A DNA stretch of 64,000 nucleotides from Marinobacter sp. C7 (GTDB lineage Bacteria > Pseudomonadota > Gammaproteobacteria > Pseudomonadales > Oleiphilaceae). The translations under genes were made by a program, and so were the position numbers. This document shows, one piece after another, positions 9,178-17,039 of this stretch (positions are counted from its first letter, which is position 1; each line of letters starts with the position of its first letter). Below the pieces are notes generated by a model that was not told where the DNA came from, did not search any database, and worked only from the letters and a program-made list of their open reading frames with translations. The DNA is taken from contig NZ_JAKQZH010000001.1 of NCBI RefSeq assembly GCF_022343555.1, positions 930,001-994,000 on the forward strand. The letters run 5' to 3'.

Positions 9178-9863
9178 TGCAGGACCATATCGTCGTACTG
9201 ACAGGCGCTGGCATCAGTGCCGAAAGTGGCCTCTCTACCTTCCGGGACAACGGCGGGCTGTGGGAGCAGCACAGTGTGTATGACGTGGCCACGCCCGAAG
9301 CCTTCGAGCGTAACCGGGAGCTGGTACTGAGGTTCTACAACGAGCGTCGGCGCCAGCTGAAGGACGCTCGTCCCAACCAGGCTCACCGCCTGCTGGCCGA
9401 GCTGGAGAAGCTCTTCCGGGTGACCATTGTGACCCAGAACGTGGATGACCTGCACGAGCGGGGTGGTTCTTCCAGCGTGATCCATCTTCACGGCGAGCTG
9501 ACCAAGGCCCGCAGCTCCATTGATCCGGGGCTGGTCTATGACATCGGCTATAACGACATCAACCCGGGCGACCGGTGCGACTGCGGCGAACAGCTCCGGC
9601 CGCACATCGTATGGTTCGGCGAGGAAGTGCCGATGCTGGAGAAAGCCGCCGAAGTGGTGCGCACCGCCGACCACCTCCTGATCGTGGGCACTTCACTGCA
9701 GGTGTATCCCGCTGCTGGGTTGGTGTATGAGGTGGATATGAATGTGCCGATCACCGTCATCGATCCGGGTGAGCCCGCCTCGGTGTCACGAGCGAATGTG
9801 ATCCGCAAAGGAGCCAGTGAGGGAGTTGCCGAGTGGGTGTCGAGATTGGCGGATGGCCGGTAG
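9177..9863 (+). CDS. Sir2-family NAD-dependent protein deacylase
   Basis: The 228-residue sirtuin starts within the stop of the preceding gene (TGATG overlap), so the two are translationally coupled. Family motifs are complete: GAGISAESGLSTFR, TQNVDDLHERGG, the catalytic HLHGEL, and VVGTSLQ-like IVGTSLQVYPA near the end. It should remove acyl groups from lysines using NAD. The small zinc module is degenerate: the first Cys pair is absent and only CDC remains before the GEQLRPHIVWFGEEVP segment. Comparable reduced zinc modules occur in other gammaproteobacterial sirtuins, so this does not by itself mean loss of activity. Confidence 0.9.
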   Translation: MQDHIVVLTGAGISAESGLSTFRDNGGLWEQHSVYDVATPEAFERNRELVLRFYNERRRQLKDARPNQAHRLLAELEKLFRVTIVTQNVDDLHERGGSSSVIHLHGELTKARSSIDPGLVYDIGYNDINPGDRCDCGEQLRPHIVWFGEEVPMLEKAAEVVRTADHLLIVGTSLQVYPAAGLVYEVDMNVPITVIDPGEPASVSRANVIRKGASEGVAEWVSRLADGR

Positions 9864-9873
9864 GTGAAAACAT

Positions 9874-9903
9874 GGGGTCAGAAGAAAGCGTTCTTCTGAC
9901 CCC
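9874..9903. repeat. REP-like palindrome 1
   Basis: A 30-base palindrome starts GGGGTCAGA and ends TCTGACCCC. It lies 10 bases after the sirtuin stop and is preceded by GGTGAAAA, as is copy 2. Palindromes with these ends are typical of sequences around REP-associated tyrosine transposases; none is in the window. Confidence 0.85.
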
Positions 9904-9950
9904 GGTCTGGCGCGTGAGATCTCGGCTTTGCTCCGGCGGTGGTGAAAATT

Positions 9951-9980
9951 GGGGTCAGATGAAGGCCTTCATCTGACCCC
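9951..9980. repeat. REP-like palindrome 2
   Basis: A second 30-base palindrome with identical 9-base ends, 77 bases after copy 1 (start to start) and again preceded by GGTGAAAA. The inner bases ATGAAGG/CCTTCAT are perfectly self-complementary. Confidence 0.85.
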
Positions 9981-10012
9981 GACTTGATATCGGGCTTGGC
10001 CTGCCACCAAAC

Positions 10013-11359
10013 TCAGGCGCTACCCTCCGGGGTCAGATGAACGCCTTCATCTGACCCCATCTTCAGGTACTTCTCCAGTTCCGTCCGAAACGCCGCCTGA
10101 ACCCCCAGCCGCTTCAGCATCCAGTAATGCCCGGCAATCATCCGGTCGATGAAGATACTCTCCACCGGCGGCTTGAAGTAATCCAGGTACTTGAACACCG
10201 TACTGGTCTTGGCCGCCACGTGTTTGTGGATATCGGCCTCGGCGAAGTCATAGGGCTCGTCGCCCTGGAAGGGCACGATGAGAATATCCCGCCACATGGC
10301 GTAATAGGCTTCATCGACTGCCGGCTGGCTCCCGACCCGGGCGCCAAGGTCGATCAGGTGCTGGTCCAGGGCTTCGTAGTCTTCCTGGAGCGCGGCAACG
10401 AGCGCCTTGCGGTAGGCTTCCACAATCTCGGGTTTGAGCTTCTTCACGCAGCCGAAATCGTAAAGCACGATGCTGCCATCCGGCCGGTATGCGAAGTTGC
10501 CGGCATGGGGATCGCCATGAATGCACCGGAAGCGGAACAGCTGGTCCGCCATGATCATGAAAATCCGGTGGCCAATGAGGTTGATAGTGTCCTGGTCGTA
10601 ACGGTCCGGCGTCACCTTGCTGACATGGTCCCCTTCCACCAGCTCAAGGGTCAGCACCCGGCGCGTGGAATGGCTCTCGATCACCGCCGGTATCAGCACC
10701 CACGGCTGGTCCTTGTGGAAGTCCCGGAACAGCTGGATATTCCTTGCTTCGTTCTCGTAATCCAGTTCTTCCCGGAGTCTTTCCCGTATTTCCGCGAACA
10801 GCTGGTCCACGGATTCCTTGGGCATTTTCAGCAGTCCGCCGAGGCGGAGGGTCATCCGGAGCTGCTTCAGATCGGAGTCACAGGATTCGTCCACGCCGGG
10901 GTACTGGACCTTCACAATGACATCGGTGCCATCGTGTAGCCGGGCCCGGTGTACCTGGCCGATACTGGCAGAGGCGTAGGGTGCCTCCTGCACGTATTCG
11001 TAAAGCTCACCCAACGGCTTGCCCAACTCCGATTCGATCTGTTCGACGATTACCTCGAAGGGCATGGGCGGCGCTTCTTTCTGGAGTTTTTCCAGTGCCT
11101 CCGAGAACTCCCGGGGCAGAAAATCCTGGGTCTGGGACGCGATCTGGCCAACCTTCATTACCGCGCCCTTGAGTTCCCCGAGGGTGTCGGCAATCTGGCC
11201 GGCCATGCGGGTGTAGCTTTCGCTCTGGGCGCCTTCGTCGTTCTCGGTGCGCAACATACGCCGGGCCCGCTGGCCAGCATACTGGCCCGCCACGGAGGCG
11301 GTCATGCCCGCAAGTTTGAAGAAGCGTCCTGTTCGGGTGGTAACCGGTTTTCTTACCAT
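10013..11359 (-). CDS. ABC1/ADCK/UbiB-family atypical kinase
   Basis: The 448-residue protein has the UbiB/ABC1 kinase-like fold: the KxGQ helix (MKVGQIASQ, about 93-101), the Ala-rich nucleotide loop (ASASIGQVH), the VIVKVQYPG lysine strand, the HGDPHAGN catalytic loop and a metal-binding DFG. It is most like the ADCK1/ABC1 subset rather than E. coli UbiB, since C-terminal membrane helices are absent. Members support quinone biosynthesis or lipid homeostasis. The last 16 residues are specified by a REP-like palindrome, so the natural C-terminus has probably been extended or replaced. Confidence 0.88.
   Translation of the reverse strand: MVRKPVTTRTGRFFKLAGMTASVAGQYAGQRARRMLRTENDEGAQSESYTRMAGQIADTLGELKGAVMKVGQIASQTQDFLPREFSEALEKLQKEAPPMPFEVIVEQIESELGKPLGELYEYVQEAPYASASIGQVHRARLHDGTDVIVKVQYPGVDESCDSDLKQLRMTLRLGGLLKMPKESVDQLFAEIRERLREELDYENEARNIQLFRDFHKDQPWVLIPAVIESHSTRRVLTLELVEGDHVSKVTPDRYDQDTINLIGHRIFMIMADQLFRFRCIHGDPHAGNFAYRPDGSIVLYDFGCVKKLKPEIVEAYRKALVAALQEDYEALDQHLIDLGARVGSQPAVDEAYYAMWRDILIVPFQGDEPYDFAEADIHKHVAAKTSTVFKYLDYFKPPVESIFIDRMIAGHYWMLKRLGVQAAFRTELEKYLKMGSDEGVHLTPEGSA
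10029..10058. repeat. REP-like palindrome 3, inside a coding region
   Basis: The third 30-base palindrome, 78 bases after copy 2, keeps the GGGGTCAGA/TCTGACCCC ends. It lies wholly inside the 3' end of the ABC1-kinase gene and is translated as part of the last 16 residues (GSDEGVHLTP). Confidence 0.85.
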
Positions 11360-11420
11360 GCCACTTATACGTCCGTTGCCGGGAGGGGGATCGTCACTGA
11401 CAACACGCAGCCACGACCCA

Positions 11421-12083
11421 TCAGGTTACCTTGGTTTGCAGGAACAGCAAATCCTCCAGCTCCAGAGTCAGGGTCTGGCCGGACTGCAGGGGGCCGACAC
11501 CTTTCGGGGTGCCGGTGAGCACCACATCGCCCGGCATCAGGGAAAACTGACTGCTGATATGGGAGATCAGCGGCACAATGGGATTGAGCATGTCCCGGGT
11601 TTCTCCGGTCTGGCGGCGCTCACCGTCGATGTCGAGGGAGAAATGGATGCTGTCACGGGGCAGTTTGTCGGCGGCGACAAACGGGGAGAGGGGGCAGGCA
11701 CCATCGAACGCCTTGGCGCGTTCCCAGGGCTGGCCTTTTTCCTTGAGTTTGCTCTGAATATCCCTGAGCGTCAGATCAAGGGCAAGGCCGTAGCCGAGGA
11801 TGGCCGTCTCTGCCTCACTGGCCGAGCCATTGGTCAGTGGTCGGCCAATCAGCACCGCCAATTCCGTTTCAAAGTGAACCTCGCCACGGTCCTTGGGAAT
11901 ATCCAGCGGGCGAGTGATGTGAACCGCTGCGGTTGAAGGTTTGATGAACAGCAGCGGCTCATCCGGAACCGGGTTGTTCAGTTCCTTGGCGTGTTCCGCG
12001 TAGTTGCGGCCTATGCAGACGATCTTGCCGAGTGGCAGATGGACCGGTGTTCCATCCTTCCAGTGGTGTTGGTAATCGGGCAT
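11421..12083 (-). CDS. Fumarylacetoacetate-hydrolase-family protein
   Basis: The start is set at MPDYQHHWKDG, 22 bases after the apt stop. The 220-residue protein is a compact FAH-domain enzyme (YcgM/FAHD1 type): IGRNYAEHAKEL near the N-terminus, the metal-binding acidic residues in GEVHFETELAVLIG, and the closing GDVVLTGTPKGVGPL. Such enzymes hydrolyse or decarboxylate acylpyruvates or oxaloacetate. Its position behind apt and the purine permease looks like an operon, but no functional link to purines is evident. Confidence 0.88.
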   Translation of the reverse strand: MPDYQHHWKDGTPVHLPLGKIVCIGRNYAEHAKELNNPVPDEPLLFIKPSTAAVHITRPLDIPKDRGEVHFETELAVLIGRPLTNGSASEAETAILGYGLALDLTLRDIQSKLKEKGQPWERAKAFDGACPLSPFVAADKLPRDSIHFSLDIDGERRQTGETRDMLNPIVPLISHISSQFSLMPGDVVLTGTPKGVGPLQSGQTLTLELEDLLFLQTKVT

Positions 12084-12105
12084 GGCCGCCTCCCGTGTGT
12101 TGGTG

Positions 12106-12648
12106 TCAATCTCCTTCGAACGAACACACAGTATAGACCTGAAGGCCTTCTTCCTGCAGCTTCCGGGAACCACCCAGATCCGGCAGATCGATCATCGCCG
12201 CCACTTCCACGATTTCAGCACCGATGCGGCGAATCAGGCGGGTGGCCGCGAGCATGGTGCCGCCCGTAGCGATCAGATCATCCACCAGCACCACTTTGTC
12301 CCCTGGTTTGAAGGCATCCTTGTGCAGCTCCACCGAAGCGGTGCCGTATTCCAGTTCATAGTCTTCCACCAGGGTATCGAAGGGCAGTTTGCCTTTCTTT
12401 CGAACCAGCACCAGGGAGGCATTGAGCTCATAGGCCAGGGCCGATCCGATAATGAAGCCGCGAGCGTCGACGGCAGCCACCGCATCGATCTCGTGGCCGT
12501 GATAGCGGTGTACGAACGCGTCAATCAGCTTCCGGAATGCGGTCTTGTCCTGCAGGACGGTGGTGATGTCGCGGAAGGTCACGCCCGGTTTGGGCCAGTC
12601 CGGTACGGTGCGGATGGCCTGCTTGATGCTTTCGGAGAAATAGTCCAT
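12106..12648 (-). CDS. apt: Adenine phosphoribosyltransferase
   Basis: The 180-residue type I phosphoribosyltransferase converts adenine and PRPP to AMP in purine salvage. The PRPP-binding loop is [13 protein letters not shown] (about 122-134). Upstream parts are typical of Apt: [13 protein letters not shown] and [16 protein letters not shown], with the flexible catalytic loop around [12 protein letters not shown]. It lies 30 bases after the stop of a purine permease gene on the same strand, which supports uptake and salvage acting together. Confidence 0.96.
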   Translation of the reverse strand: MDYFSESIKQAIRTVPDWPKPGVTFRDITTVLQDKTAFRKLIDAFVHRYHGHEIDAVAAVDARGFIIGSALAYELNASLVLVRKKGKLPFDTLVEDYELEYGTASVELHKDAFKPGDKVVLVDDLIATGGTMLAATRLIRRIGAEIVEVAAMIDLPDLGGSRKLQEEGLQVYTVCSFEGD

Positions 12649-12669
12649 GGGAGATCCGGTAACAGGTCA

Positions 12670-12691
12670 GGACGCCGCTCAGGCGGCGTCC
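12670..12691. other. Perfect hairpin across the permease stop codon
   Basis: GGACGCCGC and GCGGCGTCC pair around a 4-base loop and include the stop codon of the permease gene. No T run follows on the minus strand, so it is not a classic terminator; it may stabilise or partly separate the permease and apt messages (inference). Confidence 0.5.
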
Positions 12692-13977
12692 AGGAACATG
12701 AATTTCAGAACGAAGACAACGGCAATGGTCACAACGCTGGCGTTGAGATCGGACCAGCGGCCCGACAGCGCCTTGATCACCGCATAGGTAATGAAGCCCA
12801 GAGCGATGCCGTTGGCGATGGAGAAAGTCAGCGGCATGGTCAGGGCGGTGACGATAGCGGGCGCTGCGTCGGTGATGTCGTCCCAGTCTATCAGTTTGAG
12901 ACCGCTGGCCATGAGCACGGCCACATACAGCAACGCCGGCGCAGTGGCGTAGGGCGGAATGATGCTGGCAATCGGAGAGAACAGCAGGCAGGCCAGGAAC
13001 AGCACCGCAACCACCACGGCCGTCAGACCGGTGCGACCACCGGCCGAAATCCCGGCGGTGGATTCAATGTAGCTGGTGGTTGTCGAGGTACCCAGTGCCG
13101 CGCCGGACATGGTGGCTACAGAGTCGGACATCAGGGCGCGCCCAAGACGGGGCAGCTTGCCTTCCTTGTCCAGCAGTCCGCCACGATGGGCCGCCCCGAT
13201 CAGTGTGCCGGAGGTATCGAACAGGTCCACGAACAGGAACGCGAAGACTACGCTGATCATGCCCACGTTGAGGGCGCCGGCCAGATCGAGCTGCATGAAG
13301 GTCGGTGCGAGGCTGGGCGGTGCGGACACGAAACCCTTGTATTCCACCATGCCCAGCAACATGGCGATGACCGTAATGGCCAGAATGCCGATCATCACGG
13401 CCCCGGTGATTTTGCGGAAAGACAGGGCACAGATCAGTACAAAGCCGCCGAAGAACAGCAGGCTCTCAGCTACCTTGAGGTCACCCATTCCTACCAGGGT
13501 GGCCGGGTGGTCTACCACGATACCGGCATTTTTCAGGGCGATCAGGGCGAGGAAGAAGCCGATGCCTGCCGAGATACCGAAGCGCAGGGACATCGGAATG
13601 CTATTGATGATCCATTCCCGCACCTTCAAGACGCTGAGAAGGAAAAAGATAAGACCGGACAGGAACACCGCGCCCAGTGCCACCTGCCAGCTATAGCCCA
13701 TGCTACCGACGACCGTGAACGAGAAGAACGCGTTCAGCCCCATGCCCGGAGCCAGGGCAATCGGATAATTCGCCCACAGGCCCATGATCAGGGTACCAAT
13801 CGTTGCCGCCAGGCAGGTGGCCACGAAAACCGCTCCGAAATCCATGCCGGTGGACGACAGGATGCTCGGGTTGACCACGATGATGTAGGCCATGGTCAGG
13901 AAGGTGGTAATGCCCGCAACCACTTCTTTACGAGCGGTGGTGCCGTGGGCCTGGAGTTGGAACAGTCGTTCAAGCAT
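12679..13977 (-). CDS. NCS2-family purine permease (GhxP/PbuG/AzgA type)
   Basis: The protein has about 432 residues and 12-14 hydrophobic segments. It is of the hypoxanthine/guanine/adenine branch of NCS2: AGITTFLTMAYIIVVNPSIL, the APGMGLNAFF motif, and the DLFDTSGTLIG and TSYIESTAGI segments. The start is taken at MLERLF, with GTGAGG about 12 bases upstream; a GTG six codons earlier is possible. It lies upstream of apt on the same strand. The exact base imported (hypoxanthine, guanine or adenine) is not resolved. Confidence 0.9.
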   Translation of the reverse strand: MLERLFQLQAHGTTARKEVVAGITTFLTMAYIIVVNPSILSSTGMDFGAVFVATCLAATIGTLIMGLWANYPIALAPGMGLNAFFSFTVVGSMGYSWQVALGAVFLSGLIFFLLSVLKVREWIINSIPMSLRFGISAGIGFFLALIALKNAGIVVDHPATLVGMGDLKVAESLLFFGGFVLICALSFRKITGAVMIGILAITVIAMLLGMVEYKGFVSAPPSLAPTFMQLDLAGALNVGMISVVFAFLFVDLFDTSGTLIGAAHRGGLLDKEGKLPRLGRALMSDSVATMSGAALGTSTTTSYIESTAGISAGGRTGLTAVVVAVLFLACLLFSPIASIIPPYATAPALLYVAVLMASGLKLIDWDDITDAAPAIVTALTMPLTFSIANGIALGFITYAVIKALSGRWSDLNASVVTIAVVFVLKFMFLDAA

Positions 13978-14128
13978 GACGGATGTCTGCCTCACAGGAT
14001 GCTGGAAGTTGGGGTTTGGGCCCGGTTTGAGCCGAACGGTTTTGAATTGCGTGAAAAAACGGCAATGTTACCGTCTGAGCCTTCTCAGGCCAAGGGATGA
14101 TTGACAGTTCAGGATTACAGAAATGTGC

Positions 14129-14746
14129 CTATTGCTGGCCCGGGTCTCTTTGCAGCCGGATATCAAAGCGGACCGCCAGCATACGGACGATGACGATGAA
14201 CAGCAGACCGATGGTCAGTGCCAGCGCCTCACTCTCCAGGAACCACTGGCAGACAAAGTAAAGCCAGCATCCGGCGAACGAGATCGACGCATAGATCTGA
14301 TCTTTGCGGAAGATGTAAGGCACCTCGTTGCACAGGGTATCCCGCAGGGCGCCACCGAAGGTTCCGGTCATCACCCCCAGCAGGGAAGCAACGAACCAGG
14401 AGTGCCCCAGATCCAGTGCCAGTTGGGCACCGAGGATCGAAAAGATCCCGAGACCAATGGCGTCCGGAAACACGATGCGCGACTCCCGCAGGCTGTGAGC
14501 CCGGCTCCAGTAACTGAAGACGATGGCCATGGCCAGGATCAGGATGGGTTGCTCCTCGTGCTTGATCCAGTAAAGCGGGTGGTTATCCATGATCAGGTCC
14601 CGCAACGTGCCGCCGCCCAGGGCTGTGATAAAGCCGATGGTAAACACACCCACAGGGTCCATGTTCTTCGAACGCGCCACGATCATGCCGGAAATGGCAA
14701 AGGCTACGATCCCGATCATTTCAAGCAGGTAGATGATGTCGAACAT
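14129..14746 (-). CDS. TRIC-type channel family membrane protein (YicG/UPF0126)
   Basis: The start is at MFDIIYLLEMIG, where the first membrane helix begins; the frame is open further upstream but unrelated. The 205-residue protein has seven hydrophobic segments arranged as two UPF0126 repeats, each with a Gly-rich motif: ALGGGTLRDLI and GTFGGALRDTL. These mark bacterial trimeric intracellular cation channel homologues. A glycine-transport or cation role has been proposed for relatives; the substrate here is unknown. It is separated from the permease gene by about 150 bases with no clear element. Confidence 0.88.
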   Translation of the reverse strand: MFDIIYLLEMIGIVAFAISGMIVARSKNMDPVGVFTIGFITALGGGTLRDLIMDNHPLYWIKHEEQPILILAMAIVFSYWSRAHSLRESRIVFPDAIGLGIFSILGAQLALDLGHSWFVASLLGVMTGTFGGALRDTLCNEVPYIFRKDQIYASISFAGCWLYFVCQWFLESEALALTIGLLFIVIVRMLAVRFDIRLQRDPGQQ

Positions 14747-14941
14747 GGAAGATTCCGGCAAACAGATAACAGAGCAGGTGCAGCCCGCGACAGGTGCGCG
14801 AAGGATAGCCGAAATTGCTGGCCGATTCATCTCCGAAACCGTTCATGCAATCCTCCGGAGACGGATGTGTGATCCGGGGCGACAGGTTCGTGCGTATTCT
14901 GCAGTCCCGTTACTCTTTTCCGTCACCTACGGAGACTCGGT

Positions 14942-15511
14942 ATGTCGTTGATACGCCTGGCCTACGCCAGTGAAGCCACGTTTGATGCCCAGCCCGTCGC
15001 GAAGGGCGTGGAGCCCCATGTCGCCCGGATTCTGATGACTTCCCGCAAGAACAACGCGAGAGTCGGCCTGGTGGGTGGCCTCTACTATGGCAACAACCGG
15101 TTTTTCCAGTATCTGGAGGGTGAAGAAGAGGACGTTCACAAGACCTTCGACCGGATCAAGCGCGATGACCGCCACCGGAACATCCTCACATTGATCGAGG
15201 AACCCATCGAGGCGCGGACATTCAGCGACTGGTCCATGAAATACGTCCCGCTGTCCGAAGATGTGAGGTCATTCCTTGAACGCCACCGGTTGGACAGTTT
15301 CCATCCGCAATCTTTCACGGCGGAGCAATGTGAAGAGATGATCCAGTTGATTCGGGATTCGAACCAGAGCCAGAAACTGGTCAACTATGACGAGGCTGAG
15401 CCTGTACCCACCAGAAAGGGTCCGGAAGCCCCGTCAGGCCTGCGCTACGGCCTTATTGCCGCGGCAGTCTGTCTGGTTGGTGCGCTCATCTATGCCGGGA
15501 CGCTGCTCTGA
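14942..15511 (+). CDS. Membrane-anchored BLUF blue-light sensor
   Basis: Residues 1-100 form a BLUF (FAD) domain. The photocycle residues are in place: Tyr8 (LAYAS), Asn37/38 (SRKNN), Gln56 (FFQYLEG), and Trp97/Met99 (SDWSMKY). Residues about 105-160 are a charged linker, and 166-187 (LIAAAVCLVGALIYAG) is a single hydrophobic segment, so the light sensor is probably fixed to the inner membrane facing the cytoplasm. No enzymatic output domain is present. A good ribosome site (GGAG, 7 bases) precedes the ATG. The output partner is unknown; short BLUF proteins usually act by protein contact. Confidence 0.9.
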   Translation: MSLIRLAYASEATFDAQPVAKGVEPHVARILMTSRKNNARVGLVGGLYYGNNRFFQYLEGEEEDVHKTFDRIKRDDRHRNILTLIEEPIEARTFSDWSMKYVPLSEDVRSFLERHRLDSFHPQSFTAEQCEEMIQLIRDSNQSQKLVNYDEAEPVPTRKGPEAPSGLRYGLIAAAVCLVGALIYAGTLL

Positions 15512-15598
15512 GCGGGTCCCCGCAGCCCCGACAATAAGCCGTGTTTATTCTCAAAGATAAAGGATCCTGATTTGCCTCATGGCCCGAGAGTGTTTAGC

Positions 15599-15612
15599 TT
15601 GATCCCTATCAA
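15599..15612. promoter_or_regulatory. FNR/ANR-type box upstream of the quinone oxidoreductase gene
   Basis: TTGATCCCTATCAA is an exact match to the FNR/ANR consensus TTGAT-N4-ATCAA. Its centre is 54 bases before the ATG at 15660. A -10-like stretch (ACAATAAA near 15635-15642) would put the box near -41.5 of the start site, the usual activating position. Binding is inferred. Confidence 0.6.
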
Positions 15613-15659
15613 GAATTCCGAAACCGCCGGTCGAACAATAAACAATCTCGGGAGAATCC

Positions 15660-16640
15660 ATGAAAGCCATACTCTGCAAGGAATACGGGCCCGCCGATAA
15701 ACTGGTCATTGAAGAGGTACCCAGCCCGGAGGTTAAGGGCAGGGGAGTCAAGGTTCGGGTCAAGGCAGCCGGCCTGAACTTCCCGGATACCCTGATCATT
15801 GAGAACAAGTACCAGTTCAAACCGCCCCTGCCATTCTCTCCGGGCGGCGAAATGGCCGGTGAGGTCATCGAAGTAGGCGAGAAAGTCACCCGCTTCAAAC
15901 CCGGCGACCGGGTCGCTGGCCTCACGGGCTACGGCGCCTTCGCACAAGAAGTCGTTGTTGCAGAAGACAACCTCCTGCCGGTCCCCGATGCCATGTCTGA
16001 CGAGAAGGCCGCTGCCTTCACAATGGTTTATGGCACCTCCTATCACGCCCTCAAGCAACGGGCCAACCTCCAGCCAGGTGAGACCTTGCTGGTACTCGGT
16101 GCCAGCGGTGGCGTTGGCCTGGCCACAGTGGAGCTGGGCAAGGCGATGGGCGCAAGGGTCATCGCAGCCGCCAGCTCTGCCGAGAAACTGGCAGTGGCCA
16201 AAGAAGCCGGCGCCGATGAGCTGATCAATTACTCAGAAGAGCCGCTGAAGGAGGCCGCCAAGAAACTGACCAAGGGTAAAGGCGTGGATGTTATCTACGA
16301 CCCGGTCGGCGGCGACTTCACCGAACAGGCCCTGCGCGCCATGGCCTGGAACGGCCGCCACCTGATCGTCGGCTTTGCCGCCGGCGAGATCCCGAAGATT
16401 CCGGCGAACCTGACGTTGCTCAAGGGCTGTTCCGTGGTTGGGGTGTTCTGGGGCGACTTTACCCGCCGGGAGCCGGAGGTGAGTGCCCAGAATATGGTGG
16501 ATCTGATGAAGCTGTTCTCCGAGGGCAAGATTGATCCGAAGATCAGTGCCGTCTACGAATTCGAGGACTATGTGGAGGCTTTGGGGGCGCTCACCGGGCG
16601 CAAGGCTACCGGCAAGGTGGTGCTCAAGGTTGGCTCCTGA
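15660..16640 (+). CDS. Zinc-free MDR NADPH:quinone oxidoreductase
   Basis: The 326-residue protein belongs to the quinone-oxidoreductase branch of the medium-chain dehydrogenase family: GroES-like N-domain (1-125; AAGLNFPDTLI), then a Rossmann domain with LVLGASGGVGLATVEL and a basic patch (SSAEKL) fitting NADPH. The structural and catalytic zinc Cys/His residues are absent, as usual for Qor. A GGGAG ribosome site precedes the ATG. The upstream FNR-type box suggests oxygen-responsive expression. The natural substrate (quinone or enone) is not determined. Confidence 0.9.
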   Translation: MKAILCKEYGPADKLVIEEVPSPEVKGRGVKVRVKAAGLNFPDTLIIENKYQFKPPLPFSPGGEMAGEVIEVGEKVTRFKPGDRVAGLTGYGAFAQEVVVAEDNLLPVPDAMSDEKAAAFTMVYGTSYHALKQRANLQPGETLLVLGASGGVGLATVELGKAMGARVIAAASSAEKLAVAKEAGADELINYSEEPLKEAAKKLTKGKGVDVIYDPVGGDFTEQALRAMAWNGRHLIVGFAAGEIPKIPANLTLLKGCSVVGVFWGDFTRREPEVSAQNMVDLMKLFSEGKIDPKISAVYEFEDYVEALGALTGRKATGKVVLKVGS

Positions 16641-16684
16641 GTTTGTTGTCTGAGCTGGGCTCCTAGCCTGTTAGGTTCCGAGTG

Positions 16685-16794
16685 AGCCCTGCTGGGGCGG
16701 ACTTCCCAAAAACCGCTACGAGCACGTCCATGTGCGCTTGTTTCAGGCCATCCATGGCCTTCAACATTTTTGGGAAGTCCGCCCCAGCAGGGCT
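16685..16794 (+). repeat. Hairpin element copy A (28-bp private arms, 54-nt cap)
   Basis: Arms 16685-16712 and 16767-16794 are perfectly complementary over 28 bases (GGGCGGACTTCCCAAAAA at the inner end). The cap 16713-16766 is 54 nt, starts CCGCTACGAGCAC and ends CCTTCAACA. Its cap is identical to that of copy F at 23593-23646 although the arms are unrelated. Confidence 0.9.
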
Positions 16795-16879
16795 TTCGAG
16801 TCTCATGGGATCGTCGTTATCTAATAGGCTGTGTACTTTTCTGTTTCTGCTTTCTTTGACTATATCTCTGAAGCTTGAC

Positions 16880-16989
16880 GGTGAGGGTGGGTGGCCCCTC
16901 CCAAAAATGTAGAGGGCCAGGGACGGCCCGAAACAAGCGCACACGGACGTGCTTGTAGCGGTTTTTGGGAGGGGCTACCCACCCTCACC
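16880..16989 (-). repeat. Hairpin element copy B
   Basis: Arms 16880-16907 and 16962-16989 are complementary at 27 of 28 positions, the exception being a G-T pair. The 54-nt cap (16908-16961) is in reverse orientation. In this copy the second small hairpin of the cap uses GGGCC/GGCCC instead of AGGCC/GGCCT, a paired change. Confidence 0.9.
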
Positions 16990-17039
16990 ACCCCGAAGCC
17001 AAGCAGGCTAGGGCCATAACAACCAGCCCCCGCCCAACG

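Larger units (their letters stand above)
16641..17039. other. Intergenic region filled by two hairpin elements
   Basis: This 399-base gap between the convergent quinone-oxidoreductase gene and atuH holds two hairpin elements (16685-16794 and 16880-16989) in opposite orientation. The remaining 85 bases between them show no gene or clear promoter. Confidence 0.8.

Noticed and set aside
12082..14100. A 672-codon open frame on the plus strand
   Set aside because: It is the mirror of apt and the purine permease on the minus strand. Its translation is low-complexity, rich in His, Gln and Gly, without domains.
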